Source: Oscillatoria princeps RMCB-10 (GTDB lineage Bacteria; Cyanobacteriota; Cyanobacteriia; Cyanobacteriales; Oscillatoriaceae). From it: DNA of 64,000 nucleotides. Location: contig JAHHHT010000015.1 in assembly GCA_019359235.1 (NCBI GenBank), positions 1 through 64,000 on the forward strand. Direction: 5' to 3'. The translations under genes were made by a program, and so were the position numbers. Positions 8,801 through 17,433 of this stretch are shown in pieces (position 1 is the first letter of the stretch; each line of letters opens with the position of its first letter). The notes beneath the pieces were generated by a model that was given only the letters and a program-made list of their open reading frames with translations, searched no databases and was not told the origin of the DNA.

Positions 8801-9916
8801 ATGGCTGGATTAACTGCGCAAAGCCCAGCGGGGGGCGTACAAATTGTGCACGCGATTCCAGGTCGCGTGCGACTGCGTGCTGTTAGTAACGGTTTTCAAC
8901 CGGCACTGACCGCCGCCGCCCAACAGCTGCGCCAGCTACAAGGAATTAAAGAAGTCAGTATCAATCAGCAAACAGCAAGCTTGCTCGTCACCTTTGACGA
9001 AAGCCGGCTGTCACAGCCGTTGCTGCTGGACATGCTGCGCCGGCAGGGCGTTGCAGTCGCCCCCGACGGGACCGCGCCCCAAACAGAACTGTGGAATCCG
9101 GTGTCAGCAGCCATTTCGGCTGCACAGCTCGATTCAGTCATCCCCTTAATGGTGGGGATGCTCGTCACCCAGCGGCTGGGAATAGTTGGCTTGCCGGCTA
9201 TCCCCGTCTATCTCATTGCTGCCGGCACAACCCGTCAAGTAATAGACCAGGGACAGGCGGGACGCCTGTCCTACGCCGAACTGCTGCAGCCCTCGGAGCT
9301 CGGCAGTTGGAAAGCGCCCTCTCAAAGAGCGGAACTCTACCGGCTCGCCCATGCGGTTCCCGGAAGAGTGCGGTTTCACATTCCCCGACTCGCCTGGGAT
9401 GCGGCATACGCCCGTCGCGCCCAGCAGTTGATAGAAAAAACTGCCGGCGTCACCGATGTCCGCGTCAGCCAAGCGGCGGCATCCCTGGCTGTCAGCTACA
9501 GCAGCGGGGCTGTTTCAGAGGCACAGATGCGCTCGCGTCTGGCGCAGCTGATTCAGGAGGCGGCGCAAGTGGTGGCGGACTTGCCACCGGCAGCACCGGC
9601 ACCGCCGGCACCGCCCTCTTCCAGCGCCACCGCAGCCAGCAACGGACGAAAACCGCTGCCACCGGCACCCCTTGCAGCGCCCTTTGCGCCAAGTGCGAGC
9701 GCCACCGCCGCAACCAACGGGCGAAAACCGCTGCCGCCGCCAGCACCGGCACCCCCGGAGCCATCTTCGCAGCAGGCAACTGAGCGAACCCGATGGTTAA
9801 AGTCTCTCGCCGCAGAGACACCGGCAGAACCGGTGCCACAGAAAAACAGCATCTGGGCGCAATACAAGCCGCCGGCGCTGTCAGTTTTTCTGACCTTCAT
9901 GGCCAACCTTTACTGA
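8801..9916 (+). CDS. protein with two cysteine-free HMA-like domains and membrane segment
   Basis: 371 aa. Two ferredoxin-like heavy-metal-associated (HMA_2 type) domains are visible, at about 12-85 and 178-255. Each starts with a G-R-V-R motif (HAIPGRVRLR with G21, HAVPGRVRFH with G188). Neither has the CxxC of copper chaperones, so classical soft-metal binding is unlikely. Between them is a hydrophobic pair (about 105-145). The C-terminal third is a proline/alanine-rich linker with two ATNGRKPLPP-like units. The same architecture recurs in the gene at 15331-16974, so the two are paralogues. It is the first gene of the cluster, and the ATPase start follows after 110 bp. A dispersed palindrome lies inside the frame at 9251-9271. 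The role may be scaffold or adaptor for the ATPase compartment, by inference. Confidence 0.8.
   Translation: MAGLTAQSPAGGVQIVHAIPGRVRLRAVSNGFQPALTAAAQQLRQLQGIKEVSINQQTASLLVTFDESRLSQPLLLDMLRRQGVAVAPDGTAPQTELWNPVSAAISAAQLDSVIPLMVGMLVTQRLGIVGLPAIPVYLIAAGTTRQVIDQGQAGRLSYAELLQPSELGSWKAPSQRAELYRLAHAVPGRVRFHIPRLAWDAAYARRAQQLIEKTAGVTDVRVSQAAASLAVSYSSGAVSEAQMRSRLAQLIQEAAQVVADLPPAAPAPPAPPSSSATAASNGRKPLPPAPLAAPFAPSASATAATNGRKPLPPPAPAPPEPSSQQATERTRWLKSLAAETPAEPVPQKNSIWAQYKPPALSVFLTFMANLY
9251..9271. repeat. dispersed palindrome GGACAGGCG..CGCCTGTCC inside a gene
   Basis: GGACAGGCGGGACGCCTGTCC lies in frame within the first HMA gene and encodes GQAGRL. The same core occurs between genes near 12340, 25900, 27360 and 42020. 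Confidence 0.75.
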
Positions 9917-10026
9917 AGTTTCCAGTATGCGTGAAATTTCATCCCGCCCAAGGCGCTGCGAGAAGCAGCCTGTATCCCACACAATTCCCAAACCGAACAC
10001 CTAGCACGGAGGTATATGAGAGCGAC

Positions 10027-12327
10027 ATGGCACAAGTAATGGCAAAACCGGCATCCCAGTCAAAGAAAACATCCAGCGTCACATCTGCGGCTGAAAATGG
10101 CAAATCAACAAAGCTCGACCGAAATGGCCACCAGAATAAAAATGGCCTAGCACAGAGCAATGGCCATTTAAAGCAAGTGCAGCAGCAGAATGTTACCTGC
10201 AGCGTGGCGCACGCAGTTCGCGGACGAGTGCGGTATCGCATCCCCCGGCTGCTCAGCGATCCAAACTACGCCCGCCGCCTGGAAGTGCTCGTTTCCTCAG
10301 CAGAGGGAGTCACGGATGTCCGCATTAAGCGGTCAGCAGCCTCAATTGCGATTGCTTATAAAGTTGGAGCGATTTCAGACGCCAAGATGCGCTCCCATCT
10401 GGCGAGTTTGATCCAGCTAGCCGCCAGCAACCTTGTGCCAGTGGAACTAGCAGCCAAATCGAAGCCGGAACCCGAACCAGAGGAACAAGAAAGCAGCCCC
10501 TGGGCAGGGTTAAAACTGCCGGTGCTGGCCACCGCCCTGTCCGTACTGGGTGGGCCGCTGGGACTGCCGGTGCCGGCTGCCCTGGTCGCGGGAACCATAG
10601 CCATTACAAGTTGGCCAGTCGCCAAACGCGCTTGGGATGCAATCCGCAATGAGCGCCGGCTCAATATTGACTTCCTGGATTTCTCGGCCATTGCCATCAC
10701 CACACTCCAGGGTCAGTTTCTCACCCCCTCCCTGATGCTGTGCCTGATCGAAATAGGCGACGCCATTCGCGAGCGCACAGCCCGCTCTTCCGCTCGCCAA
10801 ACCCTGGACTTGCTCGACTCCCTCGCCGAGTTTGTCTGGGTGGAGCGGGACGGCGAAAAACAGGAAATTCCCATCAAAGAAGTGCAGCGGGGCGATACAG
10901 TGATCGTCTATCCGGGCGAACAAATACCCGTGGACGGTCGCATCCTGCGGGGCAAAGCCACCATCGACGAGCAGAAACTCACCGGCGAGTCCATGCCGGC
11001 AGTCAAAGAACCGGGACAGGAAGTGTACGCCTCCACCCTGGTGCGCGACGGACAAATATATATAGTGGCGGAGCGAGTGGGGAACGAAACCCGCGCCGGT
11101 GCCTGCATCAGCTTAATGCAGCAAGCGCCCGTTCACGACACCCGCATTGAGAACTATGCGGCGAAAATAGCAGATCGGGCAGTCGTGCCAACTATTCTGC
11201 TAGCCGGCGTCGTCTTTGGCGCAACCCGCAGCTTCGCAAGAGCCGCCGCTGTCCTCACCCTCGACTTTGCCACCGGCATTCGCGTCTCCGTACCGACAAC
11301 GGTTCTGGCGGCGCTCACCTCGGCGGCGCGGCGCGGCATCCTCATCCGCAGCGGACGCGCTTTGGAGCAATTCGCCAAAGTTGACACCTTTGTGTTCGAC
11401 AAGACCGGCACCCTCACCCAAGGGGATATTGCAGTAGTCTGCGTCAAGACAGTGAATGGCATGTCGGGGGATCGGGTGCTACAGCTGGCGGCTTCCGCCG
11501 AACAGCGCCTGACTCACCCGCTCGCCTCCGCTTTGGTGCGCTATGCTGAACAGCAAGACGTTGCCATCCTGTCTCGCGACGAGTGGAACTATGAAGTCGG
11601 TTTGGGCGTGCGGGCGGAAATTGACGGGCAGATAGTTTTGGTGGGGAGCAAGCGTTTCCTCCAGCAAGAAGGCGTGTGCCTGCAGTGCCTGTATGAAGAG
11701 CATCCAGACTTGCAAACCGGCTCGCTGATTTATGTTGCCAGCGAGGGCGAATTGCGGGGCGTCGTTCAGTATACCGACCCGCTGCGCCCAGAAAGCAAAG
11801 AAGTGATTCAGACTTTGCAGCAGATGGGTATGGAAGTTCACATGCTTACGGGCGACAACTGGAAGCGAGCTAATTCCGCATCTGCCAAGCTGGGGATTCC
11901 AGAAGCTTGCATTCACGCGGAAGCTTTTCCCGAAACTAAGGCAAATGTGGTGCGGGAACTGCACGAGAGCGGGCGGACGGTTGCGTTTATTGGGGACGGG
12001 ATCAATGACTCAGCGGCTTTGGCTTATGCCGACCTGTCCATCTCGTTTGGCAATGGCTCGGATATCGCCCGCGAGACGGCTGATGTGGTGCTGATGAGAA
12101 ACGATTTGCAAGGGCTTGTGGAAGCAATCGCCCTCGCCCGTCAATCTATGGGGCTGATTCACCAGAATACGGCGATTGTTGCGGTTCCCAACCTAGCCGG
12201 TTTGCTGATCGCCGGCACTGTGGGGCTCAATCCCTTGGCAGCAACGGTGATTAATAACGGTTCTAGCGTGATTGCCGGTGTTAACGGTTTGCGCCCGCTT
12301 CTCAACTCGAGCGCCCCACACAGCTAG
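10027..12327 (+). CDS. P1B-type metal ATPase with N-terminal HMA-like domain (P1B-6/FezB-like)
   Basis: 766 aa from the ATG at 10027, with GGAGG upstream. The N-terminal HMA-like domain (about 55-130) has HAVRGRVRYRIPRL and no cysteines. Then come membrane helices, the actuator TGES at 319-322, the phosphorylation site D458 in DKTGTLT, the P1B-specific HP (TH-PLAS) and the hinge GDGIND with D657, all intact, so the pump should be active. The helix before DKTGT carries D413-F-A-T-G-I-R instead of a CPC/SPC triad. This aligns with the D-Y-S-C-A-[IL]-R form I associate with the P1B-6 group, with the cysteine replaced by threonine. P1B-6 ATPases include FezB of ferrosomes. The cargo may be iron, which is inference. 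Its neighbours are DUF5132 and HMA-like genes on the same strand. Confidence 0.88.
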   Translation: MAQVMAKPASQSKKTSSVTSAAENGKSTKLDRNGHQNKNGLAQSNGHLKQVQQQNVTCSVAHAVRGRVRYRIPRLLSDPNYARRLEVLVSSAEGVTDVRIKRSAASIAIAYKVGAISDAKMRSHLASLIQLAASNLVPVELAAKSKPEPEPEEQESSPWAGLKLPVLATALSVLGGPLGLPVPAALVAGTIAITSWPVAKRAWDAIRNERRLNIDFLDFSAIAITTLQGQFLTPSLMLCLIEIGDAIRERTARSSARQTLDLLDSLAEFVWVERDGEKQEIPIKEVQRGDTVIVYPGEQIPVDGRILRGKATIDEQKLTGESMPAVKEPGQEVYASTLVRDGQIYIVAERVGNETRAGACISLMQQAPVHDTRIENYAAKIADRAVVPTILLAGVVFGATRSFARAAAVLTLDFATGIRVSVPTTVLAALTSAARRGILIRSGRALEQFAKVDTFVFDKTGTLTQGDIAVVCVKTVNGMSGDRVLQLAASAEQRLTHPLASALVRYAEQQDVAILSRDEWNYEVGLGVRAEIDGQIVLVGSKRFLQQEGVCLQCLYEEHPDLQTGSLIYVASEGELRGVVQYTDPLRPESKEVIQTLQQMGMEVHMLTGDNWKRANSASAKLGIPEACIHAEAFPETKANVVRELHESGRTVAFIGDGINDSAALAYADLSISFGNGSDIARETADVVLMRNDLQGLVEAIALARQSMGLIHQNTAIVAVPNLAGLLIAGTVGLNPLAATVINNGSSVIAGVNGLRPLLNSSAPHS

Positions 12328-12328
12328 T

Positions 12329-12442
12329 GCGCAGGCGAGACGCCTGTGCCTGCGGCGTGCTGGGTTTGCACAGGCGAGACGCCTGTGCCTGCGGCGTGCT
12401 GGGTTTGCTCTCTCGTTCCCAGGTTCTACCTGGGAACGAGAA
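12329..12442. repeat. tandem 39-bp repeat plus 14-bp perfect hairpin
   Basis: Two copies of a 39-bp unit containing ACAGGCGAGACGCCTGT (12331-12368, 12369-12407) are followed by a perfect hairpin with arms TCTCGTTCCCAGGT and ACCTGGGAACGAGA (12411-12441). It sits between the ATPase and the first DUF5132 gene, where it could attenuate or process the transcript. Confidence 0.7.
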
Positions 12443-12534
12443 ACTAGAGGCTCTGCCTCGTTGCTCCCCATGCCCCATGCCCCATGCCCTGTTAGCAGAA
12501 TCTGGTCAATGTACTTTACGGGAGGGAATGTATC

Positions 12535-12840
12535 ATGTTATTTGGCTTGGACGATTTATTTGAAGCCGTTGTCGAAGATTTTGCGCTGCCGCTAATTGTA
12601 GTCGGTGTGGGAGCGGTGCTCTTGGCACCCGTTCTGGTGCCGGTGGGCAAACCGTTCGCCAAGGCCGCTATCAAAGGTGGCATTGGCCTGTACGAAAAAA
12701 GCAAAGTTGCTTTTGCAGAAGTGGGAGAGGCTGTGCAGGATCTGGTAGCTGAGGCTATGGCTGAACGCACTGTTTCAAAAGTCCAACACCAGCTGGCAGC
12801 AGCGCCAATTCATCCTGAATTTACCGGCGGTCCTGACTGA
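12535..12840 (+). CDS. DUF5132 family small membrane protein (copy 1)
   Basis: 101 aa. An acidic N-terminus and a glycine-rich hydrophobic helix (about 19-42) are followed by the DUF5132 signature GKPFAKAAIKGGIGLYEKSK and an amphipathic acidic helix (EVGEAVQDLVAEA). GGAGG lies before the ATG. Two more copies occur in the cluster, at 13004 and 17080. The function is unknown. Known of the family is only that it recurs near metal ATPases, as far as I recall. A single-pass protein packing in the compartment membrane is an inference from the Gly-rich helix. This copy has a longer, divergent C-terminus. Confidence 0.85.
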   Translation: MLFGLDDLFEAVVEDFALPLIVVGVGAVLLAPVLVPVGKPFAKAAIKGGIGLYEKSKVAFAEVGEAVQDLVAEAMAERTVSKVQHQLAAAPIHPEFTGGPD

Positions 12841-13003
12841 AGCGCGATCAAAAAATTTCTGGCAGCTTCAGGGCGTTATCAAGAGCGCAGCTGAATAGCT
12901 GACTGTTTAGCTGTTAGTTGATAGCCAATAATAACAGCACACAACTAACAGCTAATTGCTGAAAAAATTGACAAAATTTGCACTAAACAGGAGAGAGTGT
13001 AGT

Positions 13004-13300
13004 ATGGCACTGCCAAACATTTTTGAAGGACCGGGCGCTCTTTTGGAAGAAGTCGGCGCACCTGGAATTTTCTTGGGGTTGGGAGCTTTACTCCTGGCAC
13101 CCGTCCTGATTCCAATCGTGGCTGGGGTTGGCAAACCGGTTGCCAAGGCAGCGATTAAAGGCAGCATTGCCCTTTATGAAAAGAGTAAAGGGGCGTTTGC
13201 AGAATTGGGCGAGGTTGTTGAGGATCTGGTAGCCGAGGCTAAGGCGGAAATCGCCGACCGCAAGGAAAAAGATATCTTGACGGCGGCAAATCCTGATTAA
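13004..13300 (+). CDS. DUF5132 family small membrane protein (copy 2)
   Basis: 98 aa from the ATG at 13004, with AGGAGAGAG upstream. A hydrophobic Gly/Leu/Pro-rich segment (about 18-45) precedes GKPVAKAAIKGSIALYEKSK and an acidic helix with EVVEDLVAEAKAE. It is closer to the copy at 17080 than to the one at 12535. The DNA just upstream (12890-12960) has small inverted repeats of CTGTTAGTTG/CAACTAACAG type that may be a promoter-proximal hairpin. Function as for copy 1: unknown, likely a structural membrane component. Confidence 0.85.
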   Translation: MALPNIFEGPGALLEEVGAPGIFLGLGALLLAPVLIPIVAGVGKPVAKAAIKGSIALYEKSKGAFAELGEVVEDLVAEAKAEIADRKEKDILTAANPD

Positions 13301-13479
13301 AGGAAGGCAATTTCTGCTAGAGATTGCCCGAATTTTCTTGAAGCACAAGTAATCGTGAATTTTGCCCGACGAAAGTAAGGCAATAGCAGCCAGCAATAAA
13401 CTGGAGCTGTCTGCTATTAACTGCCCCGCTAAAATAGGCGGTTGCGAGAGTTTTCAGATTGGAGGTTGAGATAGATATC

Positions 13480-14064
13480 ATGGTTGGGAATGACACAAAA
13501 ATAATATCACCCAACGGAGCTAGCCCGAAACCGGCAGGCAAACCCCTTCTGGCGCGAATTGTGAGTCAGACGCGGGGGCGGACTCGGTTGAAAGTGCCCG
13601 ACACGCACCGGAACCCCCGCTACATGGAACAGATCGCCACTGCTTTGAGAGCCCACGCCGATGTTTCGGAGGTTCGCACGAATCCCAGCACCGGCAGCAT
13701 CGTCGTCCATCACAGGGATGAGGAGGGCGTTTTTGATGATATCGCCGCTTCGCTGTGGGATGTGGGGGTGATTGTCGGTCAGATCACTCACGGAGAATCG
13801 GCGGCGGCGGCGGAAGTCTCGAATGCTTTTGCTGACTTGAACGAGCGCATCTCTGCCGTGACCGGCGGCATGGTGGATATGCGGTTTCTAGTACCCGTAG
13901 GACTGGGAGCGCTGGCCATACGGCAGTTGCTGATCAAAGGACTGCAGTTGGAAATTGTGCCGTGGTACGTTTTGGCCTGGTATTCTTTTGACAGTTTTCT
14001 CAAATTGCACTATACCAAGAAACCGGAGTATCTGAAAAGCCCCCTGCCACCCCGACCGGAATAA
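13480..14064 (+). CDS. single HMA-like domain protein with C-terminal membrane segment
   Basis: 194 aa from the ATG at 13480. The HMA-like domain at about 25-100 begins R-I-V-S-Q-T-R-G-R-T-R (G33), a variant of the GRVR motif with threonine in place of valine. It lacks CxxC. Residues about 135-180 form two hydrophobic stretches (RFLVPVGLGALAIRQLL and VPWYVLAWYSFDSFLKL). The short tail ends PPRPE. This is the layout of an ATPase N-domain without the pump, so a membrane-anchored adaptor is plausible. A TTG at 13459 would overlap the GGAGG site, so it was not chosen. Confidence 0.8.
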   Translation: MVGNDTKIISPNGASPKPAGKPLLARIVSQTRGRTRLKVPDTHRNPRYMEQIATALRAHADVSEVRTNPSTGSIVVHHRDEEGVFDDIAASLWDVGVIVGQITHGESAAAAEVSNAFADLNERISAVTGGMVDMRFLVPVGLGALAIRQLLIKGLQLEIVPWYVLAWYSFDSFLKLHYTKKPEYLKSPLPPRPE

Positions 14065-14412
14065 AATGCAAAGAGCCCCTGTGCTCTTGCCGGCTGGCGT
14101 GCGTCATGCCGGTGCCCTCAGGCGAGTCGGACTGGGGGAGAACACAATCGCGCATGCGTAAGTGGAGTAAAGCTTATCCAAACTGGCCGTAGAGGAGAGG
14201 GAACTCCACCCTCGCAATGAACAATCACCCATCCGCCATCCCCAATGCCCCAGACGGCTCGGTCTTCTTTGTGTTTCAAGGCGCTATCGCTGGGTATTCT
14301 AGAAGCTGAAAGCCGCTCTGCGTTATTTCCTCTCTTCCGAACAGCGAGCGAGAAAATGTGTTGTTCTGCCGCTATCATACTCTTATCCATAATTCCCAGG
14401 GGGTGTGACAGG

Positions 14413-15006
14413 ATGGTGAGTACATTTGAAATTCAAAAAGACCTGCAAGTCGCCCTGGCCGACCGGCCCATCGCCGTCAAGGCCCATCTCACCAAGGATG
14501 AATTAATTATTGTCATCAACCGGTCGAGGGGAAAGCCTATCAATTATGAAGATTTGCTTAAGATTATTGAAATTCAATTGCTAGATTGGCAGTTGGATGG
14601 GATCAAAAAAGTTAAAATATTTGGGAGGCTCAATGACCAAAGTCACCCGGAATGGCAGCAAGCCTTTGAAATGCACGGGAATCGGATTCAGATGAAAAGC
14701 GAAGGACAGTCCCCTCACATACAAAAAAATGGACGGCTGATTTTAAATATTGCTAGCACTCTCACCTCAAAAAAAGTTAAAGTGAAAGTCTATTCCAGGC
14801 TGATGACGGTTAAGTTAGGACTGCTGGGTGCGGCGAGTTTTACATTAATTTACGGAACGTCGCTAGTAGCCAAGGCTGAGACTGCAGGATTTATAATGTT
14901 CTTGAGCGCAACAGTTCTGGCCACTGGTCTGGCGGTGGTTGAAGCGATAGATGTCCTGTGCGAGGAAATCAAACGCCGAGACCAGCGAGACGTTGAGAGG
15001 GGGTGA
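14413..15006 (+). CDS. unknown membrane protein within the HMA/ATPase cluster
   Basis: 197 aa from the ATG at 14413. I do not recognise the family. The N-terminal 110 residues are soluble mixed alpha/beta (KAHLTKDELIIVINRSRG) and the region YEDLLKIIEIQLLDWQLDGIKKVKIFG looks like a ferredoxin-like fold. Two transmembrane helices follow at about 135-180, with a short cytoplasmic basic tail (EEIKRRDQRDVERG). It has no GRVR motif. Similar N-terminal modules occur, in my memory, in uncharacterised cyanobacterial membrane proteins. Its place between the two HMA genes suggests membership in the same system. The base composition is more AT-rich than the flanking genes. Confidence 0.7.
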   Translation: MVSTFEIQKDLQVALADRPIAVKAHLTKDELIIVINRSRGKPINYEDLLKIIEIQLLDWQLDGIKKVKIFGRLNDQSHPEWQQAFEMHGNRIQMKSEGQSPHIQKNGRLILNIASTLTSKKVKVKVYSRLMTVKLGLLGAASFTLIYGTSLVAKAETAGFIMFLSATVLATGLAVVEAIDVLCEEIKRRDQRDVERG

Positions 15007-15050
15007 GGGGAAGCGGCGTCGCACCGGCATGATTAAAACTATGCCGGTGC

Positions 15051-15166
15051 CGGGAACCCCACCCCCCAACCCCCTCCCGGGGAGGGGGAGAAGCGGTAGG
15101 GGGAGAAGCGGTAGGGGGAGAAGAGGGAGGAGGTGAAGAGGGAGGGGGTGAAGAGGGAGGGGGTGA
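15051..15166. repeat. purine-rich G-tract repeats
   Basis: A C-run then G-run palindrome (CCCCTCCCGGGGAGGGG) is followed by imperfect 15-18 bp units such as AGAAGCGGTAGGGGG and TGAAGAGGGAGGGGG. The plus strand is almost all purine here. It lies 165 bp before the next gene and could fold into G-quadruplex structures. Confidence 0.7.
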
Positions 15167-15330
15167 TCGCAGGCGCTGTGCAGCGCCAGGGGGAGCGGTT
15201 GTTGTATCGTGTTTATCAATATCCTCTGAACCTGACGAGAGACATCCAAGCGTGAACCCGCCCCTACTTCCGTCTTGGTTCTTGAGTTCAGAAAAACACA
15301 GGTGATACAGGATTGGATTGGAGAAAGGGA

Positions 15331-16974
15331 ATGGCTGATGGGACAGCACAACACCAAGAGTGGGGCATCTATGTGGCCCATGCGAGCCCGGGGCGCGTGC
15401 GGCTGCGGGCTGCAGGCTCAGATTTCGCACCGGCACTGGATGCCGTAGCAAAACAGCTGCGGCAGCTCGAAGGTGTCTGTGAAGTCGGCACAAATCAGGG
15501 AACGGGCAGTTTGACTGTAACCTTCGATAGCTTGGCGCTACCGCTGCCAGAGCTGCTGGGTGCTATCGAGGGGTGGGGTGCCGCACCGGCAACGGCTGTG
15601 GCGGCACAGGCAAACCGGACAGATCCCTTCGCGGCGTGGAAGTCAAAAGAATTCTGGAAAAAACAAGGCCGGTCGTTTCTGCCGGTGATTGCAGGGCTGC
15701 TCGCCGCTAGAGGGCTGGGACTTGTTGGCTGGCGGGCGCTTTTGGCCTACGTAATTGCGGCAAATACCACTCGCCAGGTGTTCGACCAACTCGACAAAGC
15801 CACTCCGGCAACCGCTCCCAGCAGCCAAATCGGCGCTCCCCCAAAGCCGGCCCAGATTCCCGAACAGATCCTGGCAACAACGGCTGTTGGGAAAATTGGA
15901 AACTCAGCGAATTTCTCCCCCTCGCTCCCCCCAACCCCCCCAACCCCACAACAGCAGAAAGGGGGAGTGCGGGAATTGAAGGGAAAATTTTCTTCTTTTG
16001 AGGCAGCACCGGCAGCCGTCCCCAATCAGGAGGCGATTGCCTTTAGCATCGCCCACGCCATTCGGGGACGGGTGCGCTTTCACGTTCCTCGCATCGCCGC
16101 AGATCCCCAGTACGCCCGACGCCTGGAAAAGCTGGCCGAATCAGCCGCCGGTGTCACCCTGGTGCGCGTCAACTCCACGGCAGCATCGATTGCAGTTAGT
16201 TATGATGCCGGTGCGGTTTCCGATGCCGAGATGCGCTCCTGTCTCGCCGCACTGATTCAGGACGCCAGCACGTCAAAAGCGCCGGGGCACACCGCGACAC
16301 CGCCGGCACCGCCGGCACCCGAGGCATCTGTCGAGCCGGCGGAATCTCCACTCGCGGTCAGTGAGGCTGAAATCGAGACGGAACCGGCAAAAAGCGAGCC
16401 GGTGGAATCTCCACTCGCGGTCAGTGAGGCGGAAATGGAAACGGAACCGGCAGCGGGTGAGCCGGTGGAATCTCCACTCGCGAGTGAGGCGGAAATCGAG
16501 ACGGAACCGGCTTTAAGCGAGCCGGTGGAATCTCCACTCGCGGTCAGTGAGGCGGAAATCGAGACGGAACCGGCAGCAGAGGAGCCGGTGGAATCTCCAC
16601 TCGCGGTCAGTGAGGCGGAAATCGAGACGGAACCGGCAGCAGAGGAGCCGGTGGAATCTCCACTCGCGGTCAGTGAGGCGGAAATCGAGACGGAACCGGC
16701 TTTAAGTGAGCCTGCCGACTCTCAACTGGCTGTCAGTGAGGCCGGCATGGAGACGGAAATGGCTTTGAGCTCGCCGGCTCTCAGTGCCCCTAGCATGGAG
16801 ACAGAGACGGCAACCGACTCGCGGCGGGCATCCGAGCCGGCTGTCGCAGAGGAAGTTAATTTCTGGTTGTGCCTGTGGCAAACTGTTCGCTCCACTGCGC
16901 GGGGCTTGAGGGCGGGGCTGCCGCCGGCGGACGCTTTTATCTCAGGCTTGAGAGATGCCGGCGCGATATCCTGA
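15331..16974 (+). CDS. large protein with two HMA-like domains and an acidic tandem-repeat region
   Basis: 547 aa from the ATG at 15331 (AAGGGA upstream; a TTG at 15313 adds six residues). It is a paralogue of the 8801 gene: GRVR motifs with G21 and G246, a hydrophobic pair at about 108-145, and a second HMA-like domain at about 235-310, all without CxxC. Residues about 335-480 are seven near-identical 21-residue units of the form EPVESPLAVSEAEIETEPA, strongly acidic and probably extended. The C-terminus ends in a short amphipathic segment (FWLCLWQTVRSTARGL). Acidic repeats could bind cations or mineral surfaces, as in biomineralisation proteins, which is inference. The low-complexity middle is likely to vary in length between strains. 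Confidence 0.82.
   Translation: MADGTAQHQEWGIYVAHASPGRVRLRAAGSDFAPALDAVAKQLRQLEGVCEVGTNQGTGSLTVTFDSLALPLPELLGAIEGWGAAPATAVAAQANRTDPFAAWKSKEFWKKQGRSFLPVIAGLLAARGLGLVGWRALLAYVIAANTTRQVFDQLDKATPATAPSSQIGAPPKPAQIPEQILATTAVGKIGNSANFSPSLPPTPPTPQQQKGGVRELKGKFSSFEAAPAAVPNQEAIAFSIAHAIRGRVRFHVPRIAADPQYARRLEKLAESAAGVTLVRVNSTAASIAVSYDAGAVSDAEMRSCLAALIQDASTSKAPGHTATPPAPPAPEASVEPAESPLAVSEAEIETEPAKSEPVESPLAVSEAEMETEPAAGEPVESPLASEAEIETEPALSEPVESPLAVSEAEIETEPAAEEPVESPLAVSEAEIETEPAAEEPVESPLAVSEAEIETEPALSEPADSQLAVSEAGMETEMALSSPALSAPSMETETATDSRRASEPAVAEEVNFWLCLWQTVRSTARGLRAGLPPADAFISGLRDAGAIS
16333..16770 (+). repeat. seven tandem 63-bp coding repeats
   Basis: Units start at 16333, 16396, 16459, 16519, 16582, 16645 and 16708. 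All are 63 bp except the third, which is 60 bp (one codon lost). Each encodes a 21-residue acidic unit. The last copy decays into the unique C-terminal sequence. Confidence 0.9.
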
Positions 16975-17079
16975 GAGGGATAGGCTTCGAGCGCTCCAAC
17001 AGCTGTGTGAAGTGGGCTGTTACGGTTGAGCGATCTATCCTTAAGTTACAGTCTGTAGTTTGCCGGAGGAAAATGTGTC

Positions 17080-17358
17080 ATGGCACTGAAAATCGGGAAT
17101 TTATTTGAAGAGTTTGGCCCAGTGGGTATTGCAGCCGGGATCGGTGCGGTTGTCCTGCTTCCCGTTGTTGCCGGTTTGGGAAAACCGATAGCTAAGGCGG
17201 CTATCAAAGGCGGCATTGCCCTCTATGACAAGAGCAAAGGGGTTTTTGCAGAAGCCGGCGAGGTTTTTGAGGATCTGGTGGCAGAGGCAAGAGCTGAAAT
17301 CGCCGAGGAACAAACAAAAGCCCAGATGGACGTGGCAGTAAATCCGCCTGAAGGGTGA
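17080..17358 (+). CDS. DUF5132 family small membrane protein (copy 3)
   Basis: 92 aa, GGAGGA then ATG at 17080. Glycine-rich hydrophobic helix (IAAGIGAVVLLPVVAG, about 13-30), then GKPIAKAAIKGGIALYDKSK and an acidic helical tail. It is the last gene of the cluster on this strand, and the response regulator gene follows tail to tail. Function unknown, as for the other two copies. Confidence 0.85.
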   Translation: MALKIGNLFEEFGPVGIAAGIGAVVLLPVVAGLGKPIAKAAIKGGIALYDKSKGVFAEAGEVFEDLVAEARAEIAEEQTKAQMDVAVNPPEG

Positions 17359-17433
17359 GCGAAGCCGAGTTGGCGGCTAGGCGGCACCGGGAGGGATGGG
17401 GCTCTCCCCCATCCCTTTAGCGAAGGCTTCAAC

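Noticed and set aside
10740-11150. 136-codon plus-strand frame inside the P1B ATPase
   Set aside because: Frame shadow with Arg/His-rich sequence.
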